NCBI RefSeq assembly: GCF_001428605.1
Contig: NZ_LMID01000010.1
Coordinates: 599,195-663,194, forward strand
Reading direction: 5' to 3'
Length of the DNA: 64,000 nt
Source of the DNA: Sphingomonas sp. Root720
GTDB lineage: Bacteria; Pseudomonadota; Alphaproteobacteria; Sphingomonadales; Sphingomonadaceae
The notes under the pieces were generated by a model that saw only the letters and a list, made by a program, of their open reading frames with translations, had not been told where the DNA came from and did no database searches. Shown here piece after piece: positions 36,443-44,341 of the stretch (position 1 is the stretch's first letter; each line of letters opens with the position of its first letter). The translations under genes and the position numbers were made by a program.

Positions 36443-36544
36443 TGCATTTGCGAAAATTGATGCCGCAGCGCAAAAAGATCGGGCCTTTCAGGCATCCTCT
36501 CCTAAAACTTTCACGGCCGGTCCTTCGGGATCGGCCTTTTTTTT
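36443..36544 (+). ncRNA. Candidate small RNA ending in intrinsic terminator
   Basis: A plus-strand terminator at 36515-36544 has no plus-strand gene upstream of it: the LysR gene is on the other strand and the nearest plus-strand gene is the cyclophilin, already terminated at 35420. Upstream of the hairpin lie a stem TTTGCG/CGCAAA (36447-36452 with 36469-36474), a small GCC-TTTCA-GGC hairpin and an unpaired stretch CATCCTCTCCTAAAACTTTC (36493-36512) with an anti-Shine-Dalgarno-like CUCUCCU. This layout is usual for trans-acting small RNAs. The 5' end is a guess. The alternative is a 5' leader or attenuator of the methyltransferase gene 150 bp downstream. Confidence 0.5.
36515..36544 (+). terminator. 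Strong intrinsic terminator without upstream protein gene
   Basis: GGCCGGTCC (36515-36523) and GGATCGGCC (36528-36536) form a 9-bp stem (one G-U) with a TTCG loop, then eight T. It is among the strongest terminators in the window and reads on the plus strand. Confidence 0.88.
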
Positions 36545-36693
36545 GCCCGCTACGCAACCGCGCGACGGTTCGGGCGGTTGGGATATCGTCCCGTCGTATC
36601 CGTAACGGCCGACGCTTGCGTTTAGCGGCGGCATTTGCGAACGGAGGGTTTAGAGGATCCCAAGCCCGTTCGGGCCAGCATTAGGTGAGTTTA

Positions 36694-37320
36694 ATGGCCG
36701 ATCAGGCGCTTGGCAGCAGCGTTGACGCCAGCAACAGGTCATCCGCCTCCATCAGCCCTTTCGCCCTGTTCTTCCGGGAATTCCTTCGCCATCCGGTGAT
36801 GATCGGCTCGATCATTCCTTCGTCGCGGCGGACGATCGATGCGATGCTGGCGCCGGTCGACTGGGCGCGGACGAAGCTTTTCGTCGAATATGGCCCCGGG
36901 GTAGGCACCTTCTGCGCCACGATCCTCGAACGGCTCCCGGTCGACGCGACCCTGCTCGTGATCGACACCAATCCGGTCTTCGTCGACTATCTGCGCCGCA
37001 AGTTCACCGACAGCCGCTTCGTCGCGGTCCACGGGTCGGCGGCCGACGTCAACGACATCGTCGCCGCGCACGGCTTCGAGAAGGCCGACTATGTCCTGTC
37101 GGGGCTGCCCTTCTCCACCCTGCCGACCGGGGTGGGTCCGGCGATCGCCGAGGCGACCCATCGGGTGCTGGCGCCGGGCGGCTCCTTCCTGATCTACCAA
37201 TATTCGGCCTATGTGCTGACCCTGATCGAGCCCCTGTTCGAATCGATCGATCGCGACCTCGAATGGTGGAACATCCCCCCCTGCGGCCTGTTCTGGGCCC
37301 ACAAGGCGGCTGCGGAATAG
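36694..37320 (+). CDS. SAM-dependent methyltransferase (phospholipid N-methyltransferase-like)
   Basis: A 208-residue class I methyltransferase. Motif I is FVEYGPGVGTFCATILERL (about 61-79), followed by LLVIDTNPVFVDYLRRKF. The N-terminal FFREFLRHPVMIGSIIPSSR is typical of the group annotated as phospholipid N-methyltransferase or rRNA adenine methyltransferase-like (PmtA/LPMT type). PmtA methylates phosphatidylethanolamine towards phosphatidylcholine, but many short relatives are uncharacterised. The ATG at 36694 follows AGGTGA by 5 nt; GTG 36685 is the alternative. It is preceded by the small RNA/terminator and lies 98 bp before rpoZ. Confidence 0.75.
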   Translation: MADQALGSSVDASNRSSASISPFALFFREFLRHPVMIGSIIPSSRRTIDAMLAPVDWARTKLFVEYGPGVGTFCATILERLPVDATLLVIDTNPVFVDYLRRKFTDSRFVAVHGSAADVNDIVAAHGFEKADYVLSGLPFSTLPTGVGPAIAEATHRVLAPGGSFLIYQYSAYVLTLIEPLFESIDRDLEWWNIPPCGLFWAHKAAAE

Positions 37321-37418
37321 GCGCTTTCCGGGCGCCGGCATCCATTTTCCTTTACATTCGGGGCCCGGCCTGATAGCCGCCCGTCTTTCCGATTTCCCCA
37401 GTTATAGCGGAGCGTTTC

Positions 37419-37760
37419 ATGGCGCGCGTCACCGTCGAGGATTGCGTCGACAAGATTTCCAACCGGTTCGACCTCGTGCTGATGGCCGCCCAGCGCGCGC
37501 GCCAGATCTCGGGCGGCGCCGAACTGACCATCGATCGCGACCGCGACAAGAACCCGGTCGTCGCGCTGCGCGAGATCGCCGAGCAGACGGTCACGCCGGA
37601 CGATCTGCATGAAGCGGTCGTGTCCAGCCTGCAGCGCGTCCGCGTCGACGATGACGATGCGCCGGACGAGAACGGCTCGCTGGCCGCCTCGGCCGAGGCG
37701 CTCCGCCTCACCGCCGCCGCTCCGCCGCGCAACCAGAATATCGGCGGCGATTACGAATAA
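37419..37760 (+). CDS. rpoZ: RNA polymerase omega subunit
   Basis: A 113-residue omega subunit. It starts [20 protein letters not shown], the universal omega N-terminus, with AAQRARQI and [11 protein letters not shown] after it. The C-terminal 45 residues are an acidic/Ala-rich extension common in alphaproteobacteria. Omega assists assembly of beta-prime and in proteobacteria forms part of a ppGpp site. It precedes the (p)ppGpp synthetase gene, the conserved arrangement, with a hairpin between. Confidence 0.94.
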   Translation: MARVTVEDCVDKISNRFDLVLMAAQRARQISGGAELTIDRDRDKNPVVALREIAEQTVTPDDLHEAVVSSLQRVRVDDDDAPDENGSLAASAEALRLTAAAPPRNQNIGGDYE

Positions 37761-37792
37761 GCTATCCCGGCTCCCCACGGCCGGAGTTTTCA

Positions 37793-37826
37793 GCGACCCG
37801 CCTGGTCCCCGACCGGCGGGTCGTTT
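37793..37826 (+). terminator. Hairpin between rpoZ and rsh
   Basis: CGACCCGCC (37794-37802) and GGCGGGTCG (37815-37823) are perfect 9-bp arms; inside, GGTC and GACC can extend the stem. Only TTT follows. It may be a partial terminator that lowers rsh relative to rpoZ. Confidence 0.6.
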
Positions 37827-37925
37827 CGCATCTGAAGCATTTGGGGCGCGCTTTGTGGCTGATCCGCCACAAATTTCCGCTTTTGCCAGTTGCAAGTGCG
37901 CAGGCCGAAACCCCATCATGATATC

Positions 37926-40031
37926 GTGCTGAGACAATATGAACTCGTCGATCGGGTATTGAGCTACGATCCGGACGCGGACGAAGCGTTGCTGAATCGC
38001 GCCTATGTCTTTTCGATGCAGGCGCATGGCAGCCAGAAGCGGGCCAGCGGCGATCCCTATTTCAGCCACCCGATCGAGGTGGCCGGCATCCTGACCGATC
38101 TGCGGCTCGACGACGAGACGATCGCCACCGCGATCCTCCACGACACGATCGAGGACACGGTCGCCACGCCCGAGCAGATCGAGAAGAGCTTCGGCCCCTC
38201 GGTCGCGCGGCTCGTCGACGGCGTCACCAAGCTGTCGAAGATCGAGGCGCAGACCGAGAATGAGCGCGCCGCCGAGAATCTGCGCAAATTCCTGCTCGCC
38301 ATGTCGAGCGACATCCGCGTGCTGCTGGTCAAGCTGGCCGACCGTCTGCACAACATGCGGACCTTGCATCACATTCCGTCCGAGGCGAAGCGCCGCCGCA
38401 TCGCCCGCGAGACGATGGACATCTATGCCCCGCTCGCCGAGCGGATCGGCATGTACGAGTTCATGCGCGAGATGCAGACGCTCGCCTTCCAGCAGCTCGA
38501 ACCCGACGCCTATGATTCGATCACCAAGCGGCTCAAGCAGCTCAACGACGGCGGCGGCGACCTGATCTCGCGGATCAGCTCGGGGCTGCGCCTCCAGCTT
38601 GGTCGCGCCGGCGTCAAGGCCGATATCCAGGGGCGCGAGAAGCACCCCTATTCGATCTGGAAGAAGATGGCCGAACGGCACATCAGCTTCGAGCAGCTCT
38701 CCGACGTGATGGCCTTCCGCGTCGTCGTCGACGACATCGACGAATGCTACAAGGCGCTGGGCGTGCTCCATCGCCGCTGGCCGATGGTGCCGGGCCGGTT
38801 CAAGGACTATATCTCGACCCCGAAGCGCAACGGCTACCGGTCGCTCCACACCTCGATCATCCATTCGGAGAAGATGCGGATCGAAGTGCAGATCCGCACC
38901 GAGGAAATGCACGCCGAGGCCGAATATGGCCTGGCCGCACATTGGGCCTACAAGCAGGGCAAGCCCGCCGGCGAAGCGGGCAACCACAGCTGGATCCGCG
39001 ACCTGGTCGACATCCTCGAGCATGCCGACAATCCGGAGGAGCTGCTCGAACATACCCGCATGGCGATGTACCAGGACCGGATCTTCGCGTTCAGCCCGAC
39101 CGGGGAGCTGATCCAGCTTCCCAAGGGATCGACCGCGATCGACTTCGCCTATGCCGTCCATACCGATGTCGGCGACACCACGGTCGGCGCCAAGATCAAC
39201 GGCCGGGTGGTGCCGCTGCGCACCCTGATCGAGAATGGCGACCAGGTGCAGATCCTGCGCTCCAAGGCACAGGAACCGCAGGTCGAATGGCTGACCTTCG
39301 CCTTCACCGGCAAGGCGCGCGCCGCGATCCGCCGCTTCGTCCGCCACAAGGAGCGCGAGGAAACGATCGCGCTCGGCCGCAAATTCTATGACGAGATCGT
39401 CCGCCGCATCCCCGCCGCGCTCGGCCCCGAGGCGCTACCCGAGGCGCTGAAGCGGCTCAAGCTTCCCGACGAGGAGGCGTTGATGGAGGCGGTCGCCCGC
39501 AAGCTGATCGACGACGCGACGGTGATGGACGCGCTGATGCCTGGCAGCGCCGAGAAGGCCGGCGTCAAGCGCCGCGAGAGCGGCCAGCGCGAGGCGATCT
39601 CGATGAAGGGGCTGACCCCCGGCGTCGCCTTCCAGCTCGCCGATTGCTGCAACCCGGTGCCGGGCGACCGCATCATCGGCGTGCGCCGGCCCGACAAGCC
39701 GGTCGAGGTCCACACGATCGACTGCAGCAAGCTCGCCGAGCAACAGGACTCGGAGTGGGTCGACCTGGCCTGGGGCGACGGATCGGACGGCGGCACCGCG
39801 CGGCTGGTCGTGATCGTCAAGAACGAGCCGGGCGCGCTGGGCATCATGTCGGGCATTCTGGGCGCGCACCATGCGAACATCGTCAACCTGTCGCTGTCCC
39901 ATCGCGACGCGGCCTTCCACACCTACGACGTGACGATCGAGGTGCATGACGTCCAGCATCTGATGAAGATCATCGCCGCCCTGCGCGCGGCCGACGCGGT
40001 GTCGCAGGCGGAGCGCAGCCCCGCCGGGTGA
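37926..40031 (+). CDS. rsh: Bifunctional (p)ppGpp synthetase/hydrolase (RelA/SpoT)
   Basis: A 701-residue long RSH enzyme. The HD hydrolase domain has HPIEVAGI and LHDTIEDT (His72, Asp73), followed by VKLADRLHNMRTL. The synthetase domain contains DVMAFRVVVDD and TPKRNGYRSLHT, then TEEMHAEAEYGLAAHWAYK. After these come the TGS domain (FSPTGELIQLPKGSTAIDFA), a zinc-finger-like segment (LADCCNPVPGD) and a C-terminal ACT domain. Both catalytic halves look intact, so it should make and degrade (p)ppGpp. The likely start is GTG 37926 (VLRQYELVDRV), which has no visible ribosome binding site; weak translation is possible. It is the sole long RSH expected in alphaproteobacteria. Confidence 0.93.
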   Translation: MLRQYELVDRVLSYDPDADEALLNRAYVFSMQAHGSQKRASGDPYFSHPIEVAGILTDLRLDDETIATAILHDTIEDTVATPEQIEKSFGPSVARLVDGVTKLSKIEAQTENERAAENLRKFLLAMSSDIRVLLVKLADRLHNMRTLHHIPSEAKRRRIARETMDIYAPLAERIGMYEFMREMQTLAFQQLEPDAYDSITKRLKQLNDGGGDLISRISSGLRLQLGRAGVKADIQGREKHPYSIWKKMAERHISFEQLSDVMAFRVVVDDIDECYKALGVLHRRWPMVPGRFKDYISTPKRNGYRSLHTSIIHSEKMRIEVQIRTEEMHAEAEYGLAAHWAYKQGKPAGEAGNHSWIRDLVDILEHADNPEELLEHTRMAMYQDRIFAFSPTGELIQLPKGSTAIDFAYAVHTDVGDTTVGAKINGRVVPLRTLIENGDQVQILRSKAQEPQVEWLTFAFTGKARAAIRRFVRHKEREETIALGRKFYDEIVRRIPAALGPEALPEALKRLKLPDEEALMEAVARKLIDDATVMDALMPGSAEKAGVKRRESGQREAISMKGLTPGVAFQLADCCNPVPGDRIIGVRRPDKPVEVHTIDCSKLAEQQDSEWVDLAWGDGSDGGTARLVVIVKNEPGALGIMSGILGAHHANIVNLSLSHRDAAFHTYDVTIEVHDVQHLMKIIAALRAADAVSQAERSPAG

Positions 40032-40067
40032 CCGACCGGCATTCCCCGGTCGCGCCGCACGGATGCC

Positions 40068-40262
40068 CTAGGCGGCGAGAGACGCCCAGGCCGCCGCGCT
40101 GAGCGCGAGGCAGCCGCCGGTCGCCGATGCCGCCATCAGGCCGTGGCCGATCAGGCTCAATACCGGCGTGTCGGGCCGCGCCTCGCGCCGGTTGCGCGAG
40201 AGGCTGGTCAGAATGAACGTCGTCAGGAAGCCATAAGCGAGCGCGAAGATCGGAAACGCCAT
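40068..40262 (-). CDS. Small two-helix membrane protein, unknown function
   Basis: A 64-residue protein with two predicted helices (about 2-18 and 42-60). I know no family for it. ATG 40262 (MAFPIFALAYG) follows GGGGG by 5 nt; an in-frame ATG at 40298 would add 12 residues. It converges on rsh (36 bp between stop codons). The 40263-40381 stretch on its upstream side holds no gene I can support. Confidence 0.55.
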   Translation of the reverse strand: MAFPIFALAYGFLTTFILTSLSRNRREARPDTPVLSLIGHGLMAASATGGCLALSAAAWASLAA

Positions 40263-40381
40263 CCAAACCCCCAATATGTGCTGCGATGCAGCAATCATGC
40301 GCGCCCGAGTCGGTCAACAGCCTCGTCGCCCTCGCCGGCTCAGCGCATGCGCGGTCGGCGACGGACCGTGTTCGAAGTCGG

Positions 40382-41422
40382 TTATTTCGCCGCCAGAAGG
40401 ACCATGCTGACGCCTTGCGCCGACGGTTCCTGCTCGAGCTTCGCCCTCAGCGTCTGCGCCATCGCGCTGATCAGCTTGGTGCCGAGACCCGTCCCCTTGG
40501 TCGAGCCGAGCTCGATCCCGCAGCCGTCATCCTCGACCCTGAGCAGGAAGCGCCCGTCGCCCGCATCGGTCAGGCTCACGCGTACCTCTCCCGCGCAATC
40601 GGCGGCATAGGCATATTTGCAGGCGTTGGTGACAAGCTCGGTGACGATGATGCCGAGCGCGACCGCCTTGTCGGTGGCCAGCTTGAGCGGCTCGGCCGTC
40701 AGCCGGATCGCGCGCGGCGCCATCGGCGTCGACCAGGTCTCGCCCAGTTCGTCGACCAGCGAGCCCAGATAGTCGCCCATGTCGACCCTCTCGACCGAAT
40801 CCGACGTGTAGAGCCGCTTGTGCACCTGCGCGATCGCGGCGATCCGGCGCTGGGTATCGTCCAGCGCGGCCTTGGCGACGCCTTCGGCATCGTCGAGCGC
40901 CCGCGACTGCATATGGACGAAGGCCGAGACGAGCTGGAGGCTGTTGGCGACGCGGTGGTTCACCTCCTGCAGCAGCATCTGCAACCGTTCGTTGCTTTCG
41001 CGCAGGCCGGTTTCGGCCGCCTCCTTCTCGCGCCGCAGCCGCACGGTCGCCAGCGCCTGTGCCACCGCCTGGCCGAGCAGGTCGAAATAGTCGGCGTTGA
41101 CCGTCTTCACGACATAGTCGATCGCGCCGGATTTCAGCGCCGTCACCGCGAGCCGGCTGTCGTCCGAGCCGGTCACGAAGATCACCGGCGGCGGTTCGGG
41201 CAGGACCTGCAGGGCGGCCAGCGTCTGCAGCCCGTCCTGTCCCGGCATATGATGGTCGACCGCGACCAGGTCGAAGCGCTCGGCCGCCGCCTTGGCGACG
41301 CCCTGCACTCCGCTGCCGGCGGTTTCGACGCGATAGCCCGCCCGGCCCAGGGCGCGTGCCGTCAGCCGACACAGCCCCTCGTCGTCGTCGATGTAGAGGA
41401 TCGCGGGCGACGTGTCGCTCAT
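40382..41422 (-). CDS. Receiver-histidine kinase (REC + HisKA_2/HATPase) protein
   Basis: A 346-residue signalling protein. The N-terminal receiver has acidic residues DDDE and phosphoacceptor Asp56 in DLVAVDHHMPG. A HisKA_2 dimerisation domain follows with His156 in LQEVNHRVANSLQL, then a HATPase domain (VTELVTNACKYAY; VEDDGCGI; GTGLGTKLI). HisKA_2 kinases with this N(H)R box are typical of alphaproteobacterial light and general stress pathways. Its start overlaps the stop of the single-domain receiver by 1 nt (TGATG), so the three genes from 43378 down form one operon. Confidence 0.92.
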   Translation of the reverse strand: MSDTSPAILYIDDDEGLCRLTARALGRAGYRVETAGSGVQGVAKAAAERFDLVAVDHHMPGQDGLQTLAALQVLPEPPPVIFVTGSDDSRLAVTALKSGAIDYVVKTVNADYFDLLGQAVAQALATVRLRREKEAAETGLRESNERLQMLLQEVNHRVANSLQLVSAFVHMQSRALDDAEGVAKAALDDTQRRIAAIAQVHKRLYTSDSVERVDMGDYLGSLVDELGETWSTPMAPRAIRLTAEPLKLATDKAVALGIIVTELVTNACKYAYAADCAGEVRVSLTDAGDGRFLLRVEDDGCGIELGSTKGTGLGTKLISAMAQTLRAKLEQEPSAQGVSMVLLAAK

Positions 41423-41868
41423 CAGCCCTCTTCGATGTCCGGCACCTGTATCACCGACAGGAACAGGCCGAGCTGGCGGATCGCCGCGGCGAAATTCTCA
41501 TAGTTGACCGGCTTGGTGATGTAGACGTTGCAGCCCAGGTCGTAGCAGCGCTGGATCTCCATCTTGTCGTCGGTCGTGGTCAGCACCACGACCGGCGCGC
41601 GCTTGAGCTGGCTGCCCTCGCCCTTGATCCTGGCGAGGATGTCGGTGCCGCTCATGTCGGGCAGATTGAGGTCGAGCAGGATCAGCGCCGGACCGGCGTG
41701 GACCGGCCCATCGGGCGAATCGTAGAGGAATTTCATCGCCGAGGTGCCGTCGATGAAATGATGGATCGGGTTGGAGATTCCCGCCCTGCGGATATTCTTC
41801 TCGATCAGGCGGGCATGGCCCTCATCGTCCTCGATCATGACGATGTTCACGGCTTGCTCGGCATTCAT
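41422..41868 (-). CDS. Single-domain response regulator (Rcp1-like)
   Basis: A 148-residue receiver without output domain. Acidic residues EDDE are at 13-16, the phosphoacceptor is Asp66 in LILLDLNLPDMSGTDIL, and the conserved lysine is in YITKPVNYENF. It resembles Rcp1-type regulators, which relay phosphate from a cognate kinase. ATG 41868 follows AAGGGGA by 6-7 nt. It is sandwiched between the CHASE3 kinase (13 bp upstream) and the receiver-kinase (1-nt overlap), so phosphate probably moves among the three. Confidence 0.92.
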   Translation of the reverse strand: MNAEQAVNIVMIEDDEGHARLIEKNIRRAGISNPIHHFIDGTSAMKFLYDSPDGPVHAGPALILLDLNLPDMSGTDILARIKGEGSQLKRAPVVVLTTTDDKMEIQRCYDLGCNVYITKPVNYENFAAAIRQLGLFLSVIQVPDIEEG

Positions 41869-41881
41869 GATGCGGTCCCCT

Positions 41882-43378
41882 TCAAGACAAGACTGCTTTC
41901 TCACCGGTGAAGACCGCCGGCAGGTTGACGGTGAAGGTCGCCCCCTGGCCCAGTTCGGACTCGACCGAGATTGTTCCGCCCAGGCGATAAGCCAGCGCCC
42001 GGACATGCGCGAGCCCTATTCCCTCGCCGGGCTGATCCTGTTCGCCCGATCGGCGGAACAGGTCGAAGATGCGCTCATGGTCGCGCCGTTCGACGCCGCG
42101 GCCGTTGTCGCGGACGGAGATCAGCACCCGCCCCGGCACCGTCGTAGCGCCGATCGCGACCTCGCCGGGCCGGCCGGGCTTGAGATATTTGATCGCGTTT
42201 TCGACCAGGTTGGACAGAATCTGCTCGACCGCCAGCCGATCGCTGACGATCGTCGGCAGGTCCCGCTCGACCGTAATGGCTATGCCCAGTTCGTCGATCC
42301 GGTGACGCAACCCGTCGACCACCCCGCCGACCACCGCATCGAGCGCGAGCCGCTCGGACGTGATCGTGCGCCGCCCTTCGCGCGACAGGCGCAGGATGGC
42401 GTTGATCAGCCGGTCCATCTTCTGGGTCGACGTGCGGATGAAGCCGACGGCCTCGGGCAGGTCCTCCTGCACCGCCAGCCGGACCTCCTCGCTGACCTGA
42501 CCGGGATCATGCTCGCCGACGCTGTCGACGAAGGCCTTGAGCGGGTCGATCGCGGCCTCCAGCTCGGCGGTGAAGCCCATCACGTTGACGAGCGGCGAAC
42601 GCAGGTCGTGGCTCACGATATAGGCGAAGCGCTGGATTTCGTCATTGGCGCGCTGGAGGTCGGTGGTCCGTTCGGCGACCGCATCCTCCAGATTCTCGTT
42701 GAGCTCGCGAAGCTCGTCGCGCGACCGCTGCAGGTCGGTGGTATAGCGGCGGATCACCCAGATCGATCCCCCACCGACGAGGGCCAGCAACAACGCGGTC
42801 GCGAACAGGACCGCGTAGAAAAGCCTGATCCCCTCGTCGCGCGTCTCCGAGCGGCGGCCGAGCAGCGCGCGCTCGGTCGCCAATATCCGCAGCGTCGAGG
42901 CCTCCACGCGCTGGGCGATCTCCTGCCGCTCGCGCTCGACGTCCGCCAGGCGCTGGAGTCTCGGCGCCATCGACTCGCGAAAGACGCTGTCGAGCCTCTC
43001 GGACAGCCGGCGGAGTTCCTCGACATGCCGCTGCTGCACCGGATTGTCGCCGGTGAGCCCGGCGACGTGATCGATGCCCGCGAAGAGACGCTTCGCGGCC
43101 TCGTCATAGGCGGCACCGCTGTCGAACTGCAGCCTCAGCGCATGGGCGCGCCGCGCGCTGCGCATCTCCTCCAGCGCCAGCCGGATCGCCGAAGCTTCGC
43201 GTTCGACCTGGAAGGTGTGATCGACCCAGCGGGTCTGTTCCTCGCCACGCACCAGCACCGCCACCGCGGTCAGGCCGGCCAGTGTCACCAGCCCGAAACC
43301 GAGGATGATCAGGAGGAGGACGATCCGGGCGAAGCGACGCTCCGCCTGCCGTTCCGGAATGTGAGCCGCCGCGATCAT
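41882..43378 (-). CDS. CHASE3-domain sensor histidine kinase
   Basis: A 498-residue membrane kinase. Transmembrane helices are at about 18-42 and 185-208, enclosing a helical periplasmic CHASE3-type domain. A coiled coil (LRELNENLEDAVAERTTDLQ) joins to the HisKA domain with phosphohistidine in FAYIVSHDLRSPLVNVMGF and a HATPase domain (LVENAIKYLKPG; VRDNGRGV; GEGIGLAHVRALA). The arrangement is like phytochrome-type kinases minus the chromophore module. The ligand is unknown. It is the first gene of the three-gene phosphorelay operon. ATG 43378 was preferred to the frame continuing to 43456. Confidence 0.9.
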   Translation of the reverse strand: MIAAAHIPERQAERRFARIVLLLIILGFGLVTLAGLTAVAVLVRGEEQTRWVDHTFQVEREASAIRLALEEMRSARRAHALRLQFDSGAAYDEAAKRLFAGIDHVAGLTGDNPVQQRHVEELRRLSERLDSVFRESMAPRLQRLADVERERQEIAQRVEASTLRILATERALLGRRSETRDEGIRLFYAVLFATALLLALVGGGSIWVIRRYTTDLQRSRDELRELNENLEDAVAERTTDLQRANDEIQRFAYIVSHDLRSPLVNVMGFTAELEAAIDPLKAFVDSVGEHDPGQVSEEVRLAVQEDLPEAVGFIRTSTQKMDRLINAILRLSREGRRTITSERLALDAVVGGVVDGLRHRIDELGIAITVERDLPTIVSDRLAVEQILSNLVENAIKYLKPGRPGEVAIGATTVPGRVLISVRDNGRGVERRDHERIFDLFRRSGEQDQPGEGIGLAHVRALAYRLGGTISVESELGQGATFTVNLPAVFTGEKAVLS

Positions 43379-43580
43379 TGCGGCGTGCGTAATGGTCGGG
43401 CGGGCGGCTGCCAAATGATTTCGAGGAAACCGATCGCAAAATGCCCGATGGTCCATGATGGGTGTGCACTATGCGACATTTCCGGCGGCCGGGGAGCCAC
43501 AGCAAAGCTTTGTCGCGAACCCGCCGCGCGGCGGAAAGGCGGCCGAGCCATCCTCTCCAGGACCTTATCGGGAGAGCGAC

Positions 43581-44207
43581 ATGGGCTGGACGGCGATCAT
43601 GGGAGGAATGGCGATCCTGGCCGCGCCACTGGCCGCCGCCGCCGCCTCCACCACCGGCGCGATGCCCGCGCGGCTCCGCGCGATGACCCCCGACGATTTC
43701 CATGCCGCCGTGTCGGTCAGCGAGGATGCCGCCGCCGACCGGGTCCTGCTTTCGACGCAGCCCGGGTTCGTGCCCCAGCCGCTGTCGCCGATCCGGACCC
43801 TGCTGAGCGACAATCACCTGCGCGCGGTCATCGACCGGACAAGCGGCGCGGTCCGCTACGAGGTGCATCAGTCGATCTTCCATTGGGGTCCGCGCCGGAG
43901 CTTCACCGTCGCGCGCCTTTCCGGCGCGGCCGGCACGCGCGCGGCGGAGCTGATCCTGTCGGAAGACGGCGAGCGCTTCTGCCCGAACGAGGACGGCTGG
44001 GGCCATTGCGCCTCGACCCGGCGGATCGCCTTCGAGATCGGCGAGGAAGAGCTGCGCGCGATCGCCGGGCGCTATCGTCCCGGCGACTCCCGGATGTGGA
44101 CCTTTCGCATCGAGGAGCGCGGCGGACGCCATTGGGATGGCGGCATCGGCCCGGCCGAGGCAGCCGGCCTGCTGCTGGCCGCCGCGAAGCTCCGCCCGGA
44201 CGGATAG
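43581..44207 (+). CDS. Exported protein of unknown function
   Basis: A 208-residue protein with a signal peptide (GWTAIMGGMAILAAPLAAAA) and no family I recognise. Two cysteines (RFCPNEDGWGHCAS, 12 residues apart in the mature part) could form a disulfide in the periplasm. The sequence between residues 60 and 180 alternates in a beta-rich way (AVRYEVHQSIFHWGPRRSFT). ATG 43581 has GGGAGAG 4 nt upstream, an excellent ribosome binding site. It is divergent from the phosphorelay operon and precedes the porin gene by 134 bp. Confidence 0.7.
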   Translation: MGWTAIMGGMAILAAPLAAAAASTTGAMPARLRAMTPDDFHAAVSVSEDAAADRVLLSTQPGFVPQPLSPIRTLLSDNHLRAVIDRTSGAVRYEVHQSIFHWGPRRSFTVARLSGAAGTRAAELILSEDGERFCPNEDGWGHCASTRRIAFEIGEEELRAIAGRYRPGDSRMWTFRIEERGGRHWDGGIGPAEAAGLLLAAAKLRPDG

Positions 44208-44228
44208 GGGCCCGGCAAATGGATGGCC

Positions 44229-44246
44229 CTTTCATGTCCTTTCATG
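44229..44246 (+). promoter_or_regulatory. Direct repeat CTTTCATG upstream of OprP-like porin (PHO-box-like)
   Basis: CTTTCATG occurs at 44229-44236 and 44239-44246, a 10-bp period. PHO boxes are direct repeats of CTGTCAT-like units with an 11-bp period, so the match is suggestive but off by one base in spacing. It lies about 95 bp before the porin ATG. Confidence 0.35.
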
Positions 44247-44341
44247 ACAAAGGTTTGCCGGCTCTCCGCTTGTAACAAAAAAGACATGGAAGCGTCACAT
44301 CGGCCATCCCACGCGGCCACGTCGCCGCCGGGAGACGTTCC

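Noticed and set aside
36412-36684. 90-codon plus-strand frame before the methyltransferase
   Set aside because: It contains the strong terminator with eight T in its middle and has no ribosome binding site or recognisable sequence.
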